From the NCBI GenBank assembly GCA_900466475.1, contig UBMI01000011.1, positions 62,001-126,000 of the forward strand: a DNA stretch of 64,000 bases, written 5' to 3'. This document shows, one piece after another, positions 31,437 to 40,431 of the stretch (position 1 is its first letter; every line of letters starts with the position of its first letter). Both the position numbers and the translations under genes were made by a program. The DNA comes from Hyphomicrobiales bacterium. GTDB lineage: Bacteria > Pseudomonadota > Alphaproteobacteria > Rhizobiales > Rhizobiaceae. Under the pieces are notes generated by a model. The model was given only the letters and a program-made list of their open reading frames with translations. It was not told where the DNA came from and did not search any database.

Positions 31437-32204
31437 CTACAGCTTATATCCGCCGCTCGTTTCGATCACCTGCGCGGTGACCCACCGACCTTCATTGGAT
31501 GCGAGGAAGGCCACCACGGCCGAGACGTCGGAGGTTTCGCCAAAGCGACCCAGCGCCGTATCTGCCTCGATCGCCTTCACCATTTCTGCATTCTCGCGAA
31601 CGGCCGCGTTCATGTCCGTGCTGATCCAACCTGGCGCGACGGCATTCACGGTAATACGACGCGGGCCAAGTTCGGCGGCGAGCGCATGCGTGAGATTGTT
31701 GATGGCGGCTTTGACCATTGAATAGATCGGAACCACGGCCATTGGCCGAGCGCCAGCCGCAGAGGACACATTGATGATGCGACCGCCGTCCGCAAGGCGT
31801 TTCAACGCTGCCTGCACGACGAAGAAAGGTGCGCGCGCATGGACTGCAACCATCTCATCCCAGCTCTGCGGCGTAGCATCCGCCAGCCCGCCCCATCCGG
31901 AGTTTCCGGCATTGTTGACCAGGATATGGAGGGAGGAAGCTCCGTTGCGCTCCGTCAGTTCGCGACCAAGCTGGTCGAACAGGGACGGGATAGTTTCTGC
32001 ATCCGCCAGATCGGCATGAAGTGCGAACGCCGCACCCCCGGCATCTTCGATAGACTTCACGGCCTCGTCGGCACCCGACCTGTTTGCGTTGTAGGTGAGG
32101 GCGACGGTTGCGCCTTCCTTTGCAAGACGTTCTGCGATCGCCCGGCCGATGCCCCGCGACCCTCCCGTCACGAGCGCGGTCTTTCCCTTGAGTGTCTGCG
32201 ACAT
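31437..32204 (-). CDS. SDR-family oxidoreductase
   Basis: A 255-residue short-chain dehydrogenase, classical type. It has the cofactor motif ALVTGGSRGIGRAIA (TGxxxGIG), the structural LVNNAG, the catalytic Ser in INVSSAAG, YSMVKAA (Tyr-x-x-x-Lys) and the ending VIETSGGYKL. It acts on an unknown carbonyl or alcohol with NAD(P)H. ATG 32204 behind AAGGAAC is preferred to in-frame starts at 32219 and 32225. It lies 41 bases after the reductase gene at 32246 on the same strand; the two are probably one transcript controlled by the LysR gene upstream. Confidence 0.9.
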   Translation of the reverse strand: MSQTLKGKTALVTGGSRGIGRAIAERLAKEGATVALTYNANRSGADEAVKSIEDAGGAAFALHADLADAETIPSLFDQLGRELTERNGASSLHILVNNAGNSGWGGLADATPQSWDEMVAVHARAPFFVVQAALKRLADGGRIINVSSAAGARPMAVVPIYSMVKAAINNLTHALAAELGPRRITVNAVAPGWISTDMNAAVRENAEMVKAIEADTALGRFGETSDVSAVVAFLASNEGRWVTAQVIETSGGYKL

Positions 32205-32245
32205 GGAATGTTCCTTCATTTTCAAAAGAGGTCGATAGGGTTGCG

Positions 32246-32944
32246 TCAGGCGACGCGGTCGCGCGCGATCGGGCCGGGAGCCGCTTCGATGACCGTCATG
32301 GCCAATCGTATGAGATCGGCGTCGCCGTTGAACTCATTGTCTGCAACCTTGTGCAGGAGCACGGCAACCTGTTCGATCTGACGGGCCGCCTTCAGGGGCC
32401 CAGCATTGACTGGCCGGAATCCGGCATCGACCACCAGGCTCCGGGTTATCTGTCCGGCCTGAACGTCGTCGGTTGCGTAGAAGACGGCCGGGCCGACAGG
32501 CGCTTCCGACCAGGCGGCTGCTTCAAGAACCGGGGCGGCGAGAAGGTTGAAGCCCTTCACGACACGCGCCTTTGGCAAGCGCTGCTGAAGGTTCTCGGAG
32601 GTCGAGCTGTCGCGCATGAATTCCACGTCATGGAAGTGCACGAAGTCCGACGTGACGTCGAGCGGGTTCATGGTCTCGATAACAATCTTGCCGTCGAGCG
32701 CGTCGCCGACTTCGGCGACGATCGCCTCTACCCGCGGCCAGTAGACCGAAAATAGCACAACCTCGCCGAACTCGGCGGCTTCCCGAATGGTGCCAAGGAG
32801 GGCCTTTCCTCCCAACTCCGCCAAGAGCGGTGCGAGCTTCCGATCCTCTCCGTCCTTTGCAATGACAAGGTCGTGGCCTGCGGCAGCCCAGGCGCGCGCA
32901 AGGCGTCCGCCAACGTTGCCGGCATTCAATATTCCGATTTTCAT
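32246..32944 (-). CDS. NADPH-dependent F420 reductase-like (NADP oxidoreductase) protein
   Basis: A 232-residue Rossmann protein of the F420-oxidoreductase-like group. It starts MKIGILNAGNVGGRLARAW (NADP-binding GxGxxG variant GNAGNVG written as GILNAGNVGG), then EVVLFSVYWPRVE, IVIETMNPLD, ARVVKGFNLL and AVFYATDD. Rhizobia do not make F420, so it probably uses flavin or another NADP substrate. The frame extends 23 codons upstream, but ATG 32944 with AAGGAAC fits. An inverted repeat that may bind the LysR regulator lies upstream at 33047-33066. Confidence 0.85.
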   Translation of the reverse strand: MKIGILNAGNVGGRLARAWAAAGHDLVIAKDGEDRKLAPLLAELGGKALLGTIREAAEFGEVVLFSVYWPRVEAIVAEVGDALDGKIVIETMNPLDVTSDFVHFHDVEFMRDSSTSENLQQRLPKARVVKGFNLLAAPVLEAAAWSEAPVGPAVFYATDDVQAGQITRSLVVDAGFRPVNAGPLKAARQIEQVAVLLHKVADNEFNGDADLIRLAMTVIEAAPGPIARDRVA

Positions 32945-33046
32945 CTTCGTTCCTTTGACTTCAAGCTTCGACGCTGGGGTGCTTGCGTCGGCATGAGACT
33001 TAAGGATGTCCATCGAAGGGGATTAGACGCCGCAGTCACCTCAATC

Positions 33047-33066
33047 TGTTGCTTCGATGAGCAACA
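33047..33066. promoter_or_regulatory. Candidate LysR operator
   Basis: TGTTGCT-TCGATG-AGCAACA, a perfect 7-bp inverted repeat in the gap between the LysR stop and the reductase start. The shape (short arms, small spacer) is usual for LysR sites. Confidence 0.5.
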
Positions 33067-33096
33067 ATCCCGTAGGAACGCCCAATCAGACCTCGT

Positions 33097-33990
33097 TTAG
33101 TCCTGGCTGAAGGATCCCCGACATAGATCGACGAAGCTTCTTACCTTCGGATCCATGTACCTCGTGGACGCAAAGACCGCGTGGACTGGCATCGGCGTGC
33201 CCGCCCACTCTGGTAACAGGTGAACCAGAGTACCTCGTTCGACATCGGGACATGCCATGAAGCGAGGAAGGTGCGCGACGCCAAGCCCGGCGACTGCCAG
33301 GTTCCTGGCCGCGACGATATTGTCGACCGAGCATCGGGGCGAGCGGAAGATGTTTTCGGTGGTCTCGCCGTTTACGAGCGTCCAGCTCGGGCGTCCCTTC
33401 GACGATTTCATGACGAGCTCGTGTTCGTTCAAATCGCCGACGGACCGAACCGGCTGCGACCGCTGAAGATATTCCGGGCTTGCGTATAAGCCGTAGGTGA
33501 TCTCCCCGAGCTTCCGCGCAGAAAGATCGGAGTCCGGCAGTGTGCCGAGACGAATGGCGACGTCCACGCCCTCGTGAATGATGTCGACGAACCTGATGGA
33601 GTAGACGGTCTCTACCGCCACCTTCGGCCACAGCTTGAGATATGCCGCGATCCAGTTGTCGACGCGGGTGGTTCCGAATTCCGGCGTCGCGGTGATCTTC
33701 AAGCGCCCTTGCGGTTCCTGATGTTGGTGGGCAACCGCAGCTTCGGCCGCTTCGGCAGCCGCCAAAATCGAGGACGCCCGCTCGAAATAATCCCTGCCGA
33801 CCTCGGTTACGCTGAGCCGTCTTGTCGAACGATTGAGCAGTCGGGCGCCGAGCTTTTCCTCGATCCGTTGCACGATCCGGCTCACCCGCGCCTTGTCAGT
33901 GTCGAGCCGCTGCGCTGCTGCCGTGAAGGACGCATTCGTTACGACGGCGACGAATACCCTCATCTCCGAAAAGCCGATTGTCGCCGTCAT
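33097..33990 (-). CDS. LysR-family transcriptional regulator
   Basis: A 297-residue LysR regulator. The winged helix-turn-helix is at residues 1-65 (MRVFVAVVTNASFTAAAQRL, RVSRIVQRIEEKLGARLLNR); the effector domain starts at GRLKITATPEFG. It is about 70 percent identical by eye to the LysR at 35029-35937, which heads a similar cassette, so the two arose by duplication. It lies directly upstream of the reductase and SDR genes on the same strand and probably controls them; the effector is unknown. Within the family it is nearest the CrgA/AaeR-like group. Confidence 0.9.
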   Translation of the reverse strand: MTATIGFSEMRVFVAVVTNASFTAAAQRLDTDKARVSRIVQRIEEKLGARLLNRSTRRLSVTEVGRDYFERASSILAAAEAAEAAVAHQHQEPQGRLKITATPEFGTTRVDNWIAAYLKLWPKVAVETVYSIRFVDIIHEGVDVAIRLGTLPDSDLSARKLGEITYGLYASPEYLQRSQPVRSVGDLNEHELVMKSSKGRPSWTLVNGETTENIFRSPRCSVDNIVAARNLAVAGLGVAHLPRFMACPDVERGTLVHLLPEWAGTPMPVHAVFASTRYMDPKVRSFVDLCRGSFSQD

Positions 33991-34050
33991 TCAGGTCTCC
34001 AGAAGCAGCTAGGAAAGCAAGAGGGCGCCCGCGCACGGGCGCCCCGGCAC

Positions 34051-34855
34051 TCACTTCTTGATCGTGTCACCACTGGCGAGTTCAAGGAACAGGGCGACGT
34101 GGACGGCCGGCATGGATTCAAGCGTCCCTCCGATCGGCGATGGACGTACGGCCGTTTCGATCAGCTTCCGCGCCTCGGATGGCGACAGTGGTTCGCCCGG
34201 CTGCTTGTAGACCTTCTTCGCCTCTTCTTCCGTCAAGCCGTCAGGGATCTTTGGCGCATAGGGCGTAAAGTAGATCGCTGTATTGGGTTCGATCCTCCAG
34301 CTATCGGCGAGGGAGCCAGCGTCGACAACGTCATATCCGATGTTTTCGATGAAGCGCATGACGACCTCCTTGGCAGCTGCATCGCTTCCCGCGATGGGGA
34401 GCGTCGTCCGGCGGGCGTCGCCCTTCGGACGTGCGTTACCTTCCATGTGGATCCAGCCGAGATTGTGCATTCCCTTGACGACCTTCGCGCCTCGAAGGTG
34501 TCGCTGCACGAGTTCGCTCGACGTCAGTTCGCCGTTGTCGAAGATCCGCTCTGCGAAACTCTCCAAGGCCGGGGTAATAGTTGCTCTGGTCGAGAACGAT
34601 CTTTCCCGCGAGCTTGTCGGCTGGCAGCGCCTCGAATGTCGCCAACGGGATCGCGATCAAGACGATATCGGCGCTCGCGATAGCCTCCCCGACCGTGCCT
34701 GCGCGGGCAAGAGAGCCGAGTTCCTCTACGAGGTCAGCGAGCGTCTCCGGCCCGCGGGAGTTGCTGATCACGACGTGGTACCCAGCTGCGACGGCCAGGC
34801 GAGCGACTGCCTTGCCAACGAGGCCGGAGCCGATGATTCCGATTATTTGAGTCAT
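34051..34855 (-). pseudogene. NADPH-dependent F420 reductase-like gene, frameshifted
   Basis: The first part (MTQIIGIIGSGLVGKAVARL, ADIVLIAIPLATFEALPAD, KIVLDQSNYYP) starts at ATG 34855. The rest (LESFAERIFDNGELTSSEL, AKVVKGMHNLGWIH, TLPIAGSD, the Pro-rich end) lies in another frame down to 34051. One extra G in the run GGGG at 34571-34574 accounts for the shift; with three the reading is NYYPALESFAERIF. It is therefore a gene inactivated by, or a sequencing error in, a homopolymer. It is paralogous to the gene at 32246 and follows its own LysR gene. Confidence 0.82.
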
Positions 34856-34998
34856 TTTCCGTTTCTCTCTCTGAACGGCGGAGGCCCGCCAACATGTCGT
34901 GGTGCCTGCGGCGAACCTCGCTTGGGCTTCGTCCGCGGCACGACCTGAGATGCGGTTTTGTTCGGAGGCATAACAGTGCGAGCCCGAGCAACTGACTG

Positions 34999-35017
34999 TT
35001 GTCCCTGATGCGGACAA
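34999..35017. promoter_or_regulatory. Candidate LysR operator upstream of the second reductase
   Basis: TTGTCC-CTGATGC-GGACAA, a 6-bp inverted repeat in the 173-base gap between the second LysR gene and its reductase; the position mirrors 33047-33066 in the first cassette. Confidence 0.4.
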
Positions 35018-35028
35018 TCGAAGCGGCA

Positions 35029-35937
35029 CTAGTTCGAGGGCGAGAGGTTGTCCCTGAACCGTTCGCGGCAGAGATCAATGAACCGCCTAACCTTGGGGTC
35101 CATGTATCGCGTCGAGGCGAAGACCGCGTGAACGGGAACCGTACTCCGTGCCCAGCCCGGAAGGACGACCTCCAAGGTCCCGTCGCCGATGTGCTGCAAT
35201 GCCAAATACTGGGGTAGCTGAACGATCCCGAGACCAGAGAGAGCGAGGTTTCGTGCGGTGATCGTATTGTTGACCACGCACCGAGGCGTCCGGGCGATCT
35301 TTTCGATCTGATTGCTGTTAACCAGAGTCCAGGAAGGGCGTCCTCGGGGAGTGTGCATGATCAGATCGTGATCCGCGAGGTCAGGCACACCTTGGATGTC
35401 GGGTCGGCTGCGAAGATACTCTGGCGAGGCATAGAGACCGTAGGACAGCTCGCCCAGCTTCCGAGCGGAAAGACCCGAGTCCTGCAGAGGTCCAATGCGG
35501 ATGGCGACGTCAAAGCTCTCGTGGACGAGGTCGATGAGCCTGTTCGTGTACTCGGTCTCTACCGAAACTTTCGACCAGCGCTGGAGGAAATCGGCGATCC
35601 AGGCGTCGACCTGGGTTGTTCCGAATTCGACCCCTGCGGTCACCTTCAACCGACCCTGAGGTTCCTGCGCTTGCTGGGCCACGGCAGCCTCCGCAGCTTC
35701 CGCAGCAGCCAATATCGAAGACGCTCTCTCGAAATAATCGCGACCAACGTCGGTAACGCTGACATGTCGGGTCGATCTGTTGAGCAGGCGCGCACCGAGC
35801 TTTTCTTCCATGCGCCGAACTGTACGGCTCACTCGCGCTTTGTCGGTGTCGAGGCGTTGTGCAGCGGCCGTGAACGAACCCTCCGTCACGACCGCAACGA
35901 AAGTCCGCATTTCTAGGAAGTCAATCGTTGTTGCCAT
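35029..35937 (-). CDS. LysR-family transcriptional regulator (second copy)
   Basis: A 302-residue LysR protein with DNA-binding part MRTFVAVVTEGSFTAAAQRL and RVSRTVRRMEEKLGARLLNR, and effector part from GRLKVTAGVEFG. Strong similarity to the LysR at 33097 over the whole length indicates duplication of a regulator-plus-reductase cassette. ATG 35937 is used; the frame extends two codons to a TTG. Upstream at 35941-35961 the repeat CAACAG / CTGTTG may be its autoregulatory site. Its presumed target, the reductase at 34051-34855, is frameshifted. Confidence 0.9.
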   Translation of the reverse strand: MATTIDFLEMRTFVAVVTEGSFTAAAQRLDTDKARVSRTVRRMEEKLGARLLNRSTRHVSVTDVGRDYFERASSILAAAEAAEAAVAQQAQEPQGRLKVTAGVEFGTTQVDAWIADFLQRWSKVSVETEYTNRLIDLVHESFDVAIRIGPLQDSGLSARKLGELSYGLYASPEYLRSRPDIQGVPDLADHDLIMHTPRGRPSWTLVNSNQIEKIARTPRCVVNNTITARNLALSGLGIVQLPQYLALQHIGDGTLEVVLPGWARSTVPVHAVFASTRYMDPKVRRFIDLCRERFRDNLSPSN

Positions 35938-36182
35938 GACCAACAGTCTGATCAGCTGTTGTCATTGTCAACTTGTTGGGCGCAACGTGCTGCAGCTTGG
36001 TCGTGTCAGCGGAAAAGCGATGCACCCGTCGGTGCGGTTTAACCCAGCTAGTGGCAGTCCTGTGCATCTGATCAATTACTTAGAATTTCGCGTCCTGAAG
36101 GGCGTCCTTTACGAGCGCTCGGTGAGGACACTGAGCGAGCTGGACTATCGCGAGAGATCGCCCGCTCAATCGCCGGCAAGAC

Positions 36183-36483
36183 GACCGCAAGATCGCGATC
36201 GGCACGGTCTATCCGGCAACGACCGGCGTGCTGCCGATATTGCTGTCGCGCATCGGCAGGAGTCTCCCGATATCCGCATGCATATCGAAAGCGGCACGTC
36301 CGATGACATCATCCGCCATATCGAGGCAGGCCGCGTCAATCTCGGTTCATCCGGCCGGCGGAGAATATCGGCTCATTGCGCTTCTTCTCGATTGCCCATG
36401 AGCGCTACCTTCTGGCATTCGCCAAGGAGAGCCCGCTGTCTACGAGAAGCGAGATCGATCTCGAGGATCTGCGCTGCCCGTGA
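36183..36483 (+). pseudogene. Remnant of a LysR-family regulator (effector domain)
   Basis: In three different frames the strand reads RKIAIGTVYPATTGVLPILL, then SPDIRMHIESGTSDDIIRHI with EAGRVNLG, then IRPAENIGSLRFFSIAHERY and LLAFAKESPL, ending TGA 36483. Joined, these give the first half of a LysR substrate-binding domain (BenM/CatR-like). Traces of the linker (IARSIAGK) occur just upstream. The DNA-binding part and the C-terminus are missing. Confidence 0.75.
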
Positions 36484-36631
36484 GTGACCGCCCGTTGAGC
36501 GTAATTGATCGCAACCGCAATACGAAATGATCTTGAGGGTGCAAGCAGGGCGCGCGAGCTCGCTCAACGCTACAAGCGAGAGTCAAAGAAACCCGTCGAA
36601 GCGGGCATCGTTACCCATCGTGGCGGTGGAC

Positions 36632-36811
36632 CTAGCGAGCCGGGCTCGCCTCGTAATCGAGAAACAAGAGAGCCCCATGAGGGGCCTTGCCCGACACGGC
36701 CTCCTCCAGGAGGTCAGCCAGCTTCCTTGCCGTCTCCTGATCAGCTAGACCCTGGTAGATGCGATTGGGTTCGCGCAGTTGATTGAGTAGAGTGTTCACC
36801 TTGTCGGTCAT
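36632..36811 (-). CDS. Small hypothetical protein (59 residues)
   Basis: A short frame on the minus strand: MTDKVNTLLNQLREPNRIYQ then GLADQETARKLADLLEEAVS and HGALLFLDYEASPAR. The regular amphipathic-helix pattern and balanced composition look like a real small protein, although no Shine-Dalgarno site is evident before ATG 36811. No family recognised. It lies between the LysR remnant and the CorA-type gene. Confidence 0.5.
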   Translation of the reverse strand: MTDKVNTLLNQLREPNRIYQGLADQETARKLADLLEEAVSGKAPHGALLFLDYEASPAR

Positions 36812-37119
36812 GGAAAGAAGAACAACCGCACAAAGTAGATGTTCCTTTGTCCTCCCGGACGCATATGGATCACTCTCGGGCGGCGCGATTTTTACGCAAC
36901 TCGTATGACGACATCAGCGATATTTGCGACGATAATTCCTCGGATGTCACTGGTCACCCGCAGCGACTATCCGTTGACGGAGTGCAGGGTGAGGCAAGCC
37001 AAAATATCAGCTCAACATGACTTTAGTAGTCTCTGGACTATCTCCTTAACGATCCGATAGCCGCTCAGCATTGGTCGGGTATAGCGGATTCTTCTCTCCC
37101 GATTTTCAAGGAGTACCGT

Positions 37120-38097
37120 TTGCTGAAAATTTACCGCGACACCGAGGGCACCGTCAGGTCGGGCGGAGCCGATGACGATTTGCCGGGTCACGTGATCTGG
37201 ATGGACTTGCTCAATCCCGACGAAAAGGAGATCGAATTTGTCAGGCGCCGGGCGAAGGTGAGGGTACCGACGCGCGAAGCACTAAGCGAGATCGAAGCGT
37301 CGAGCAGGTTGTCGAAAGAGGGCAATCGCATCTATCTGAGCGCGCCGGTCATTGCACACGCGACGCTCGAGCATGCCGAGCTTTCCCCGGCAGGTTTTAT
37401 CGTCGGCCGCGATTTTCTGATAACAGTTCGCTATGACAGCCAAGCCGCTTTCGATGCAGTTGCTGAGCGGCTGGTGCACGACGCAACGTTGGCTAGCGGC
37501 ATGGGGGTTTTCGTTGCGCTGCTGGAAGCAATCGTGGACCGCGGCGCAGACGTGCTGGAACACCTGGCGTCCGCCGTCGATGAGGTGTCCAAGACAGTTT
37601 TCAAGGGAGACCTCAAAGGCTCGGCATCTCCTCACAGCTCCAATTTTACGCTCCGTCGGGCGCTGTCCAAGGTTGGGGCACTCGGTGATCGATCGTCAAA
37701 GGCCAGAGACGTGCTCCTCGGTGTTGGCAGGATGGCCGCTTTCACGTTGGATGTGTGTCACGATATGCTGTCGGACGAATTTCGAGACCAGCTCCACGCC
37801 GTGACGAAGGATGTCGCTTCGCTGAGCGACTACGAGACGCATCTTTCCGACAAAACGCAGTTCTTGCTGGACGCAGTTCTGGGCTTCATCACCATCGAAC
37901 AGAACGACATCTTCAAAGTGCTGACAATCGCGTCTGTCGTTGGTGTGCCGCCCACGTTAATGGCTGGAGTATGGGGAATGAATTTCAAGTTCATGCCGGA
38001 GCTTAGCTGGACCTGGGGGTATCCCTTTGCATGGACGATCATTATCTTGAGCGCCGTCGCGCCGCTGCTCTGGTTTTGGCGCAAAGGATGGTTTTGA
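37120..38097 (+). CDS. corA: CorA-family divalent cation transporter
   Basis: A 325-residue CorA-type channel for Mg2+ (or Co/Ni/Zn). The long N-terminal cytoplasmic part ends in the stalk helix (KDVASLSDYETHLSDKTQFL). It is followed by two membrane helices, VLTIASVVGVPPTLMAGVWG and FAWTIIILSAVAPLLWFW, joined by a loop with the selectivity signature GMNFKFMPEL (Gly-Met-Asn). The start is a TTG at 37120 behind a strong AAGGAG at 37109-37114; no ATG fits. The 308-base gap upstream holds no gene. It stands alone on its strand. Confidence 0.92.
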   Translation: MLKIYRDTEGTVRSGGADDDLPGHVIWMDLLNPDEKEIEFVRRRAKVRVPTREALSEIEASSRLSKEGNRIYLSAPVIAHATLEHAELSPAGFIVGRDFLITVRYDSQAAFDAVAERLVHDATLASGMGVFVALLEAIVDRGADVLEHLASAVDEVSKTVFKGDLKGSASPHSSNFTLRRALSKVGALGDRSSKARDVLLGVGRMAAFTLDVCHDMLSDEFRDQLHAVTKDVASLSDYETHLSDKTQFLLDAVLGFITIEQNDIFKVLTIASVVGVPPTLMAGVWGMNFKFMPELSWTWGYPFAWTIIILSAVAPLLWFWRKGWF

Positions 38098-38821
38098 TCC
38101 TGTCAGTCGTCGGATTCAGGCCTTTGTCTGCAGGACCACGATCTCGCTCACGAATTTCCGAGATGCCGAAGCCAGATGCATGACAACTGACGGGTCAGAC
38201 GGCAAGTAAGTGCACGGCTCGACGCCGGTCGGATCTGCAGACAGATCAGTTCTTTTCGGATGATGTGCTTACCTATCACCCCGTGACGTGAGGCAATGAA
38301 CGCGCAGCAATGGAGGGTCTTCGCCAATTGCGCACGTATGCCGGAACCCGCTTTGCTAAAAGCGGTGGCCGAGACAGTTGAACGCGTAAACAATCTCTGG
38401 TGGCCGCTGCCGTAACGTGCGTTTACTCCGGAGAAGGTGCTCGAACGGACCGACGCATGTGAAGCGGATGACACCGATCCTCGAAACATGTGCCGGCTAG
38501 CCGGCGCAAAGAAACAAAAAGCGCAAAGCTTTGAACTGAGCGTCTTTCACAACAACCGCCGCGCTGACGCGTTCGTCTGCGGTTTGCCAGGCTGGAGCGT
38601 TTCGTGCCGGAGAGGAATCCAGAGAGACCGTGAAATGCGTCTCGTGATTTGATCGTGGGGTGAAGGCGTCCAATACCGCACGAGCCTCCCAATCGTCGGA
38701 CCAATTACGTTCTGCCGATGGCCGTTCCCCTTTTTCCTCACCTTTTTCCACGGCGTTGCAGTCACTCGACGGAACGTTCAGCGGGGAGGGAACTTATCCT
38801 ATGCCTGATAGGAGGAGCATC
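38098..38821. other. Gap without a supported gene
   Basis: Several overlapping frames exist on both strands, none with a recognisable domain, good start site or consistent composition. The last 40 bases carry the AGGAGG ribosome site of the DUF2934 gene. Confidence 0.45.
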
Positions 38822-39058
38822 ATGGACAGAGAACAGCAGCGGCGTGAGCGCGCCTATAAGATCTGGGAGGATGAAGGTCGCCCGGATGGCCAGCACGCAG
38901 ACCATTGGCGGCGTGCCGAAGAGCAGCATGAGGCAACTGAAAAAGAAGCTGCCGATGTCACGGAAGCCAATCAGAATGCTTCCGATGAGTTCAACGGCGA
39001 CAATGGAAACCGGCTCGTCACTGACATCCGGCCGCCTTCGACAGTCACTCCGGATTAG
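38822..39058 (+). CDS. DUF2934 domain protein
   Basis: A 78-residue acidic protein. The N-terminal half is a DUF2934 motif, RRERAYKIWEDEGRPDGQ then HADHWRRAEEQ; the remainder is disordered. Function unknown; the motif is widespread in rhizobia, and a second DUF2934 unit is fused to a response regulator at 60812-61348. ATG 38822 is chosen because AGGAGG lies exactly upstream; an in-frame ATG at 38801 is less likely. Confidence 0.82.
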   Translation: MDREQQRRERAYKIWEDEGRPDGQHADHWRRAEEQHEATEKEAADVTEANQNASDEFNGDNGNRLVTDIRPPSTVTPD

Positions 39059-39248
39059 AGACCTCAATCATCATATGATTGGCTAGCCCCAGGGGGCACG
39101 ATAGCTTCCGCTCTGAAAAGATCATCTCCCTTCCCGAGAAGACCGGTCCAGCGAGCGCCATTTCACCGAGAAGTTCGAGGAGCATGATCGCCGCTTCGAT
39201 GTGGTCGATCAAGGCTAAAGCAGCGTCGAAGCCTGCGCTCGTATCCAT
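39045..39248 (-). CDS. Possible small hypothetical protein
   Basis: A 67-residue frame: MDTSAGFDAALALIDHIEAA, IMLLELLGEMALAGPVFSGR, ending HMMIEVSNPE. The hydrophobic helix is protein-like but there is no clear ribosome site, and its end overlaps the DUF2934 stop by 14 bases. Low confidence. Confidence 0.3.
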   Translation of the reverse strand: MDTSAGFDAALALIDHIEAAIMLLELLGEMALAGPVFSGREMIFSERKLSCPLGLANHMMIEVSNPE

Positions 39249-39591
39249 CCTAGCGGTTCCGTTTCGATTGAGGTCGAAACGTTTTACGCTGCTTCGACGG
39301 TATCGCTCCGATTGCCCTCTCCTGCGTCGCGGCGAAGAGCTGCGAGGACATGATGTTGTCGATCGTATAGGTGGGGAAAGAGCCGGCCATGCCTGACAAC
39401 TAGTGGACATCCTGCAGCACGCCGAGCGTATCATTTTGCCGCCACCTATGCACAGTTCGGTCGATTTCAGCGGCAAGCCCGGCTCCGGGCGGGCTCTTCC
39501 GATCCTCGCAGCGCGGTGTCTGTTCGCTGAGCAGATCAACGCCATCATCTCTAAAGCCCGCAAAGTCGGCGTTTGAATCCATGACAGATGT
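39249..39591. other. Gap; one weak GTG-start frame
   Basis: A 57-codon frame from GTG 39403 to TGA 39576 (VDILQHAERIILPPP, then ALPILAARCLFAEQINAIIS) has acceptable composition but no support from start signals or similarity. Nothing else seen. Confidence 0.3.
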
Positions 39592-39616
39592 GGAACTCCG
39601 ACGTCGGTTCGGGGTT
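39592..39616 (+). promoter_or_regulatory. Candidate EcfG promoter for the three small genes from 39649
   Basis: GGAAC at 39592, 16-base spacer, GGTT at 39613, 33 bases before ATG 39649. Fits GGAAC-N16-cGTT with one change. Confidence 0.6.
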
Positions 39617-39648
39617 GCTGTTAGCAAGGTCATGAAGGGAGAGCTTAG

Positions 39649-39957
39649 ATGGCGCACAACAGTACGACAACGATCACGGCAACGTTTGAGACACGTGAGG
39701 CGGCGGACATTGCAGTCGAACATCTGGTTCAGCAGCATCGTATTTCCCGGCCTGACATTTTCATAAAGGCAAACGGTGAGCGCAACAGTGCCGGTTCGCT
39801 GCCGTCAGGCGGCGACGCATCGCATCCTGGCGGCGCCCGACATGACGCCGCTCTCGAAGGTGACATCGAGGTGTCCGTCGACATCACACCCGACAAAATC
39901 CCGGCGGTTCAGCGCAGCCTGGGGGATTCGGGTGCAATCCGCGTTACCGGAAAATGA
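39649..39957 (+). CDS. Conserved hypothetical stress-associated protein
   Basis: A 102-residue protein: TTTITATFETREAADIAVEHLVQQ (an alpha/beta segment like those of general stress 17M-type proteins), a Gly/Ser/His-rich linker, then EVSVDITPDKIPAVQRSLGD and a closing IRVTGK strand. Function unknown. It follows AGGGAG and a probable EcfG promoter and is the first of three small same-strand genes spaced 15 and 6 bases apart, so they form an operon. Confidence 0.75.
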   Translation: MAHNSTTTITATFETREAADIAVEHLVQQHRISRPDIFIKANGERNSAGSLPSGGDASHPGGARHDAALEGDIEVSVDITPDKIPAVQRSLGDSGAIRVTGK

Positions 39958-39972
39958 AGCGAGGGACCGTCG

Positions 39973-40197
39973 ATGAGGCAGTCAAGGCACGCAGATGATG
40001 ACGAGCTGGTTGGCGTGATCACCGAAAAACTCGCCGCGCTCATCCGCGAACTCGAGGACGCTGATTGGAGTACCGACGACGTCGTTTTCGCAATCGAGGA
40101 CGTTTTGAACAAGAACTGGCTTGAAAAGGTGAGAGCGCTGGGCACGGCGCGCGAGACTGTGCCCGACAATTTTGTTTCCGACGGAAACGAGGGATAG
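39973..40197 (+). CDS. Small conserved hypothetical protein
   Basis: A 74-residue acidic helical protein: DDELVGVITEKLAALIRELE, DADWSTDDVVFAIEDVLNKN, WLEKVRALGTARETVPDNF. The spacing of hydrophobic residues suggests a compact helical bundle. No family known to me, but similar short proteins occur in rhizobia next to stress genes. Second gene of the small operon. Confidence 0.7.
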   Translation: MRQSRHADDDELVGVITEKLAALIRELEDADWSTDDVVFAIEDVLNKNWLEKVRALGTARETVPDNFVSDGNEG

Positions 40198-40203
40198 ACC
40201 GCC

Positions 40204-40431
40204 GTGGATCACAATGAAGACGCCGTGCTGCCGAGGTTCCAGGTGATTGCTCTGAGCTCGCTCGATCCGGATGGACGCGATACGGACAATGAGCCGAAAC
40301 TTCTCTATCCCGATGCCATAAAGACAGCCAAGGAGCTGAGGTCCCAGGGCAAGGCATTTCGTGTTATCGCCGACGCCGAGGCGTCCATGGAGCAACGGCA
40401 GTCGTTCCAAGATCTGGGCGCAGTCGAGTAG
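40204..40431 (+). CDS. Small conserved hypothetical protein, GTG start
   Basis: A 75-residue protein: LPRFQVIALSSLDPDGRDTD, then PKLLYPDAIKTAKELRSQGK and AFRVIADAEASMEQRQSFQD. It starts at GTG 40204, six bases after the previous stop, so translation is coupled. Unknown function; third gene of the small operon. Confidence 0.65.
   Translation: MDHNEDAVLPRFQVIALSSLDPDGRDTDNEPKLLYPDAIKTAKELRSQGKAFRVIADAEASMEQRQSFQDLGAVE

Noticed and set aside
32246..32944. A true F420-dependent enzyme
   Set aside because: Rhizobia are not known to make F420; only the NADP-binding family relation is supported.
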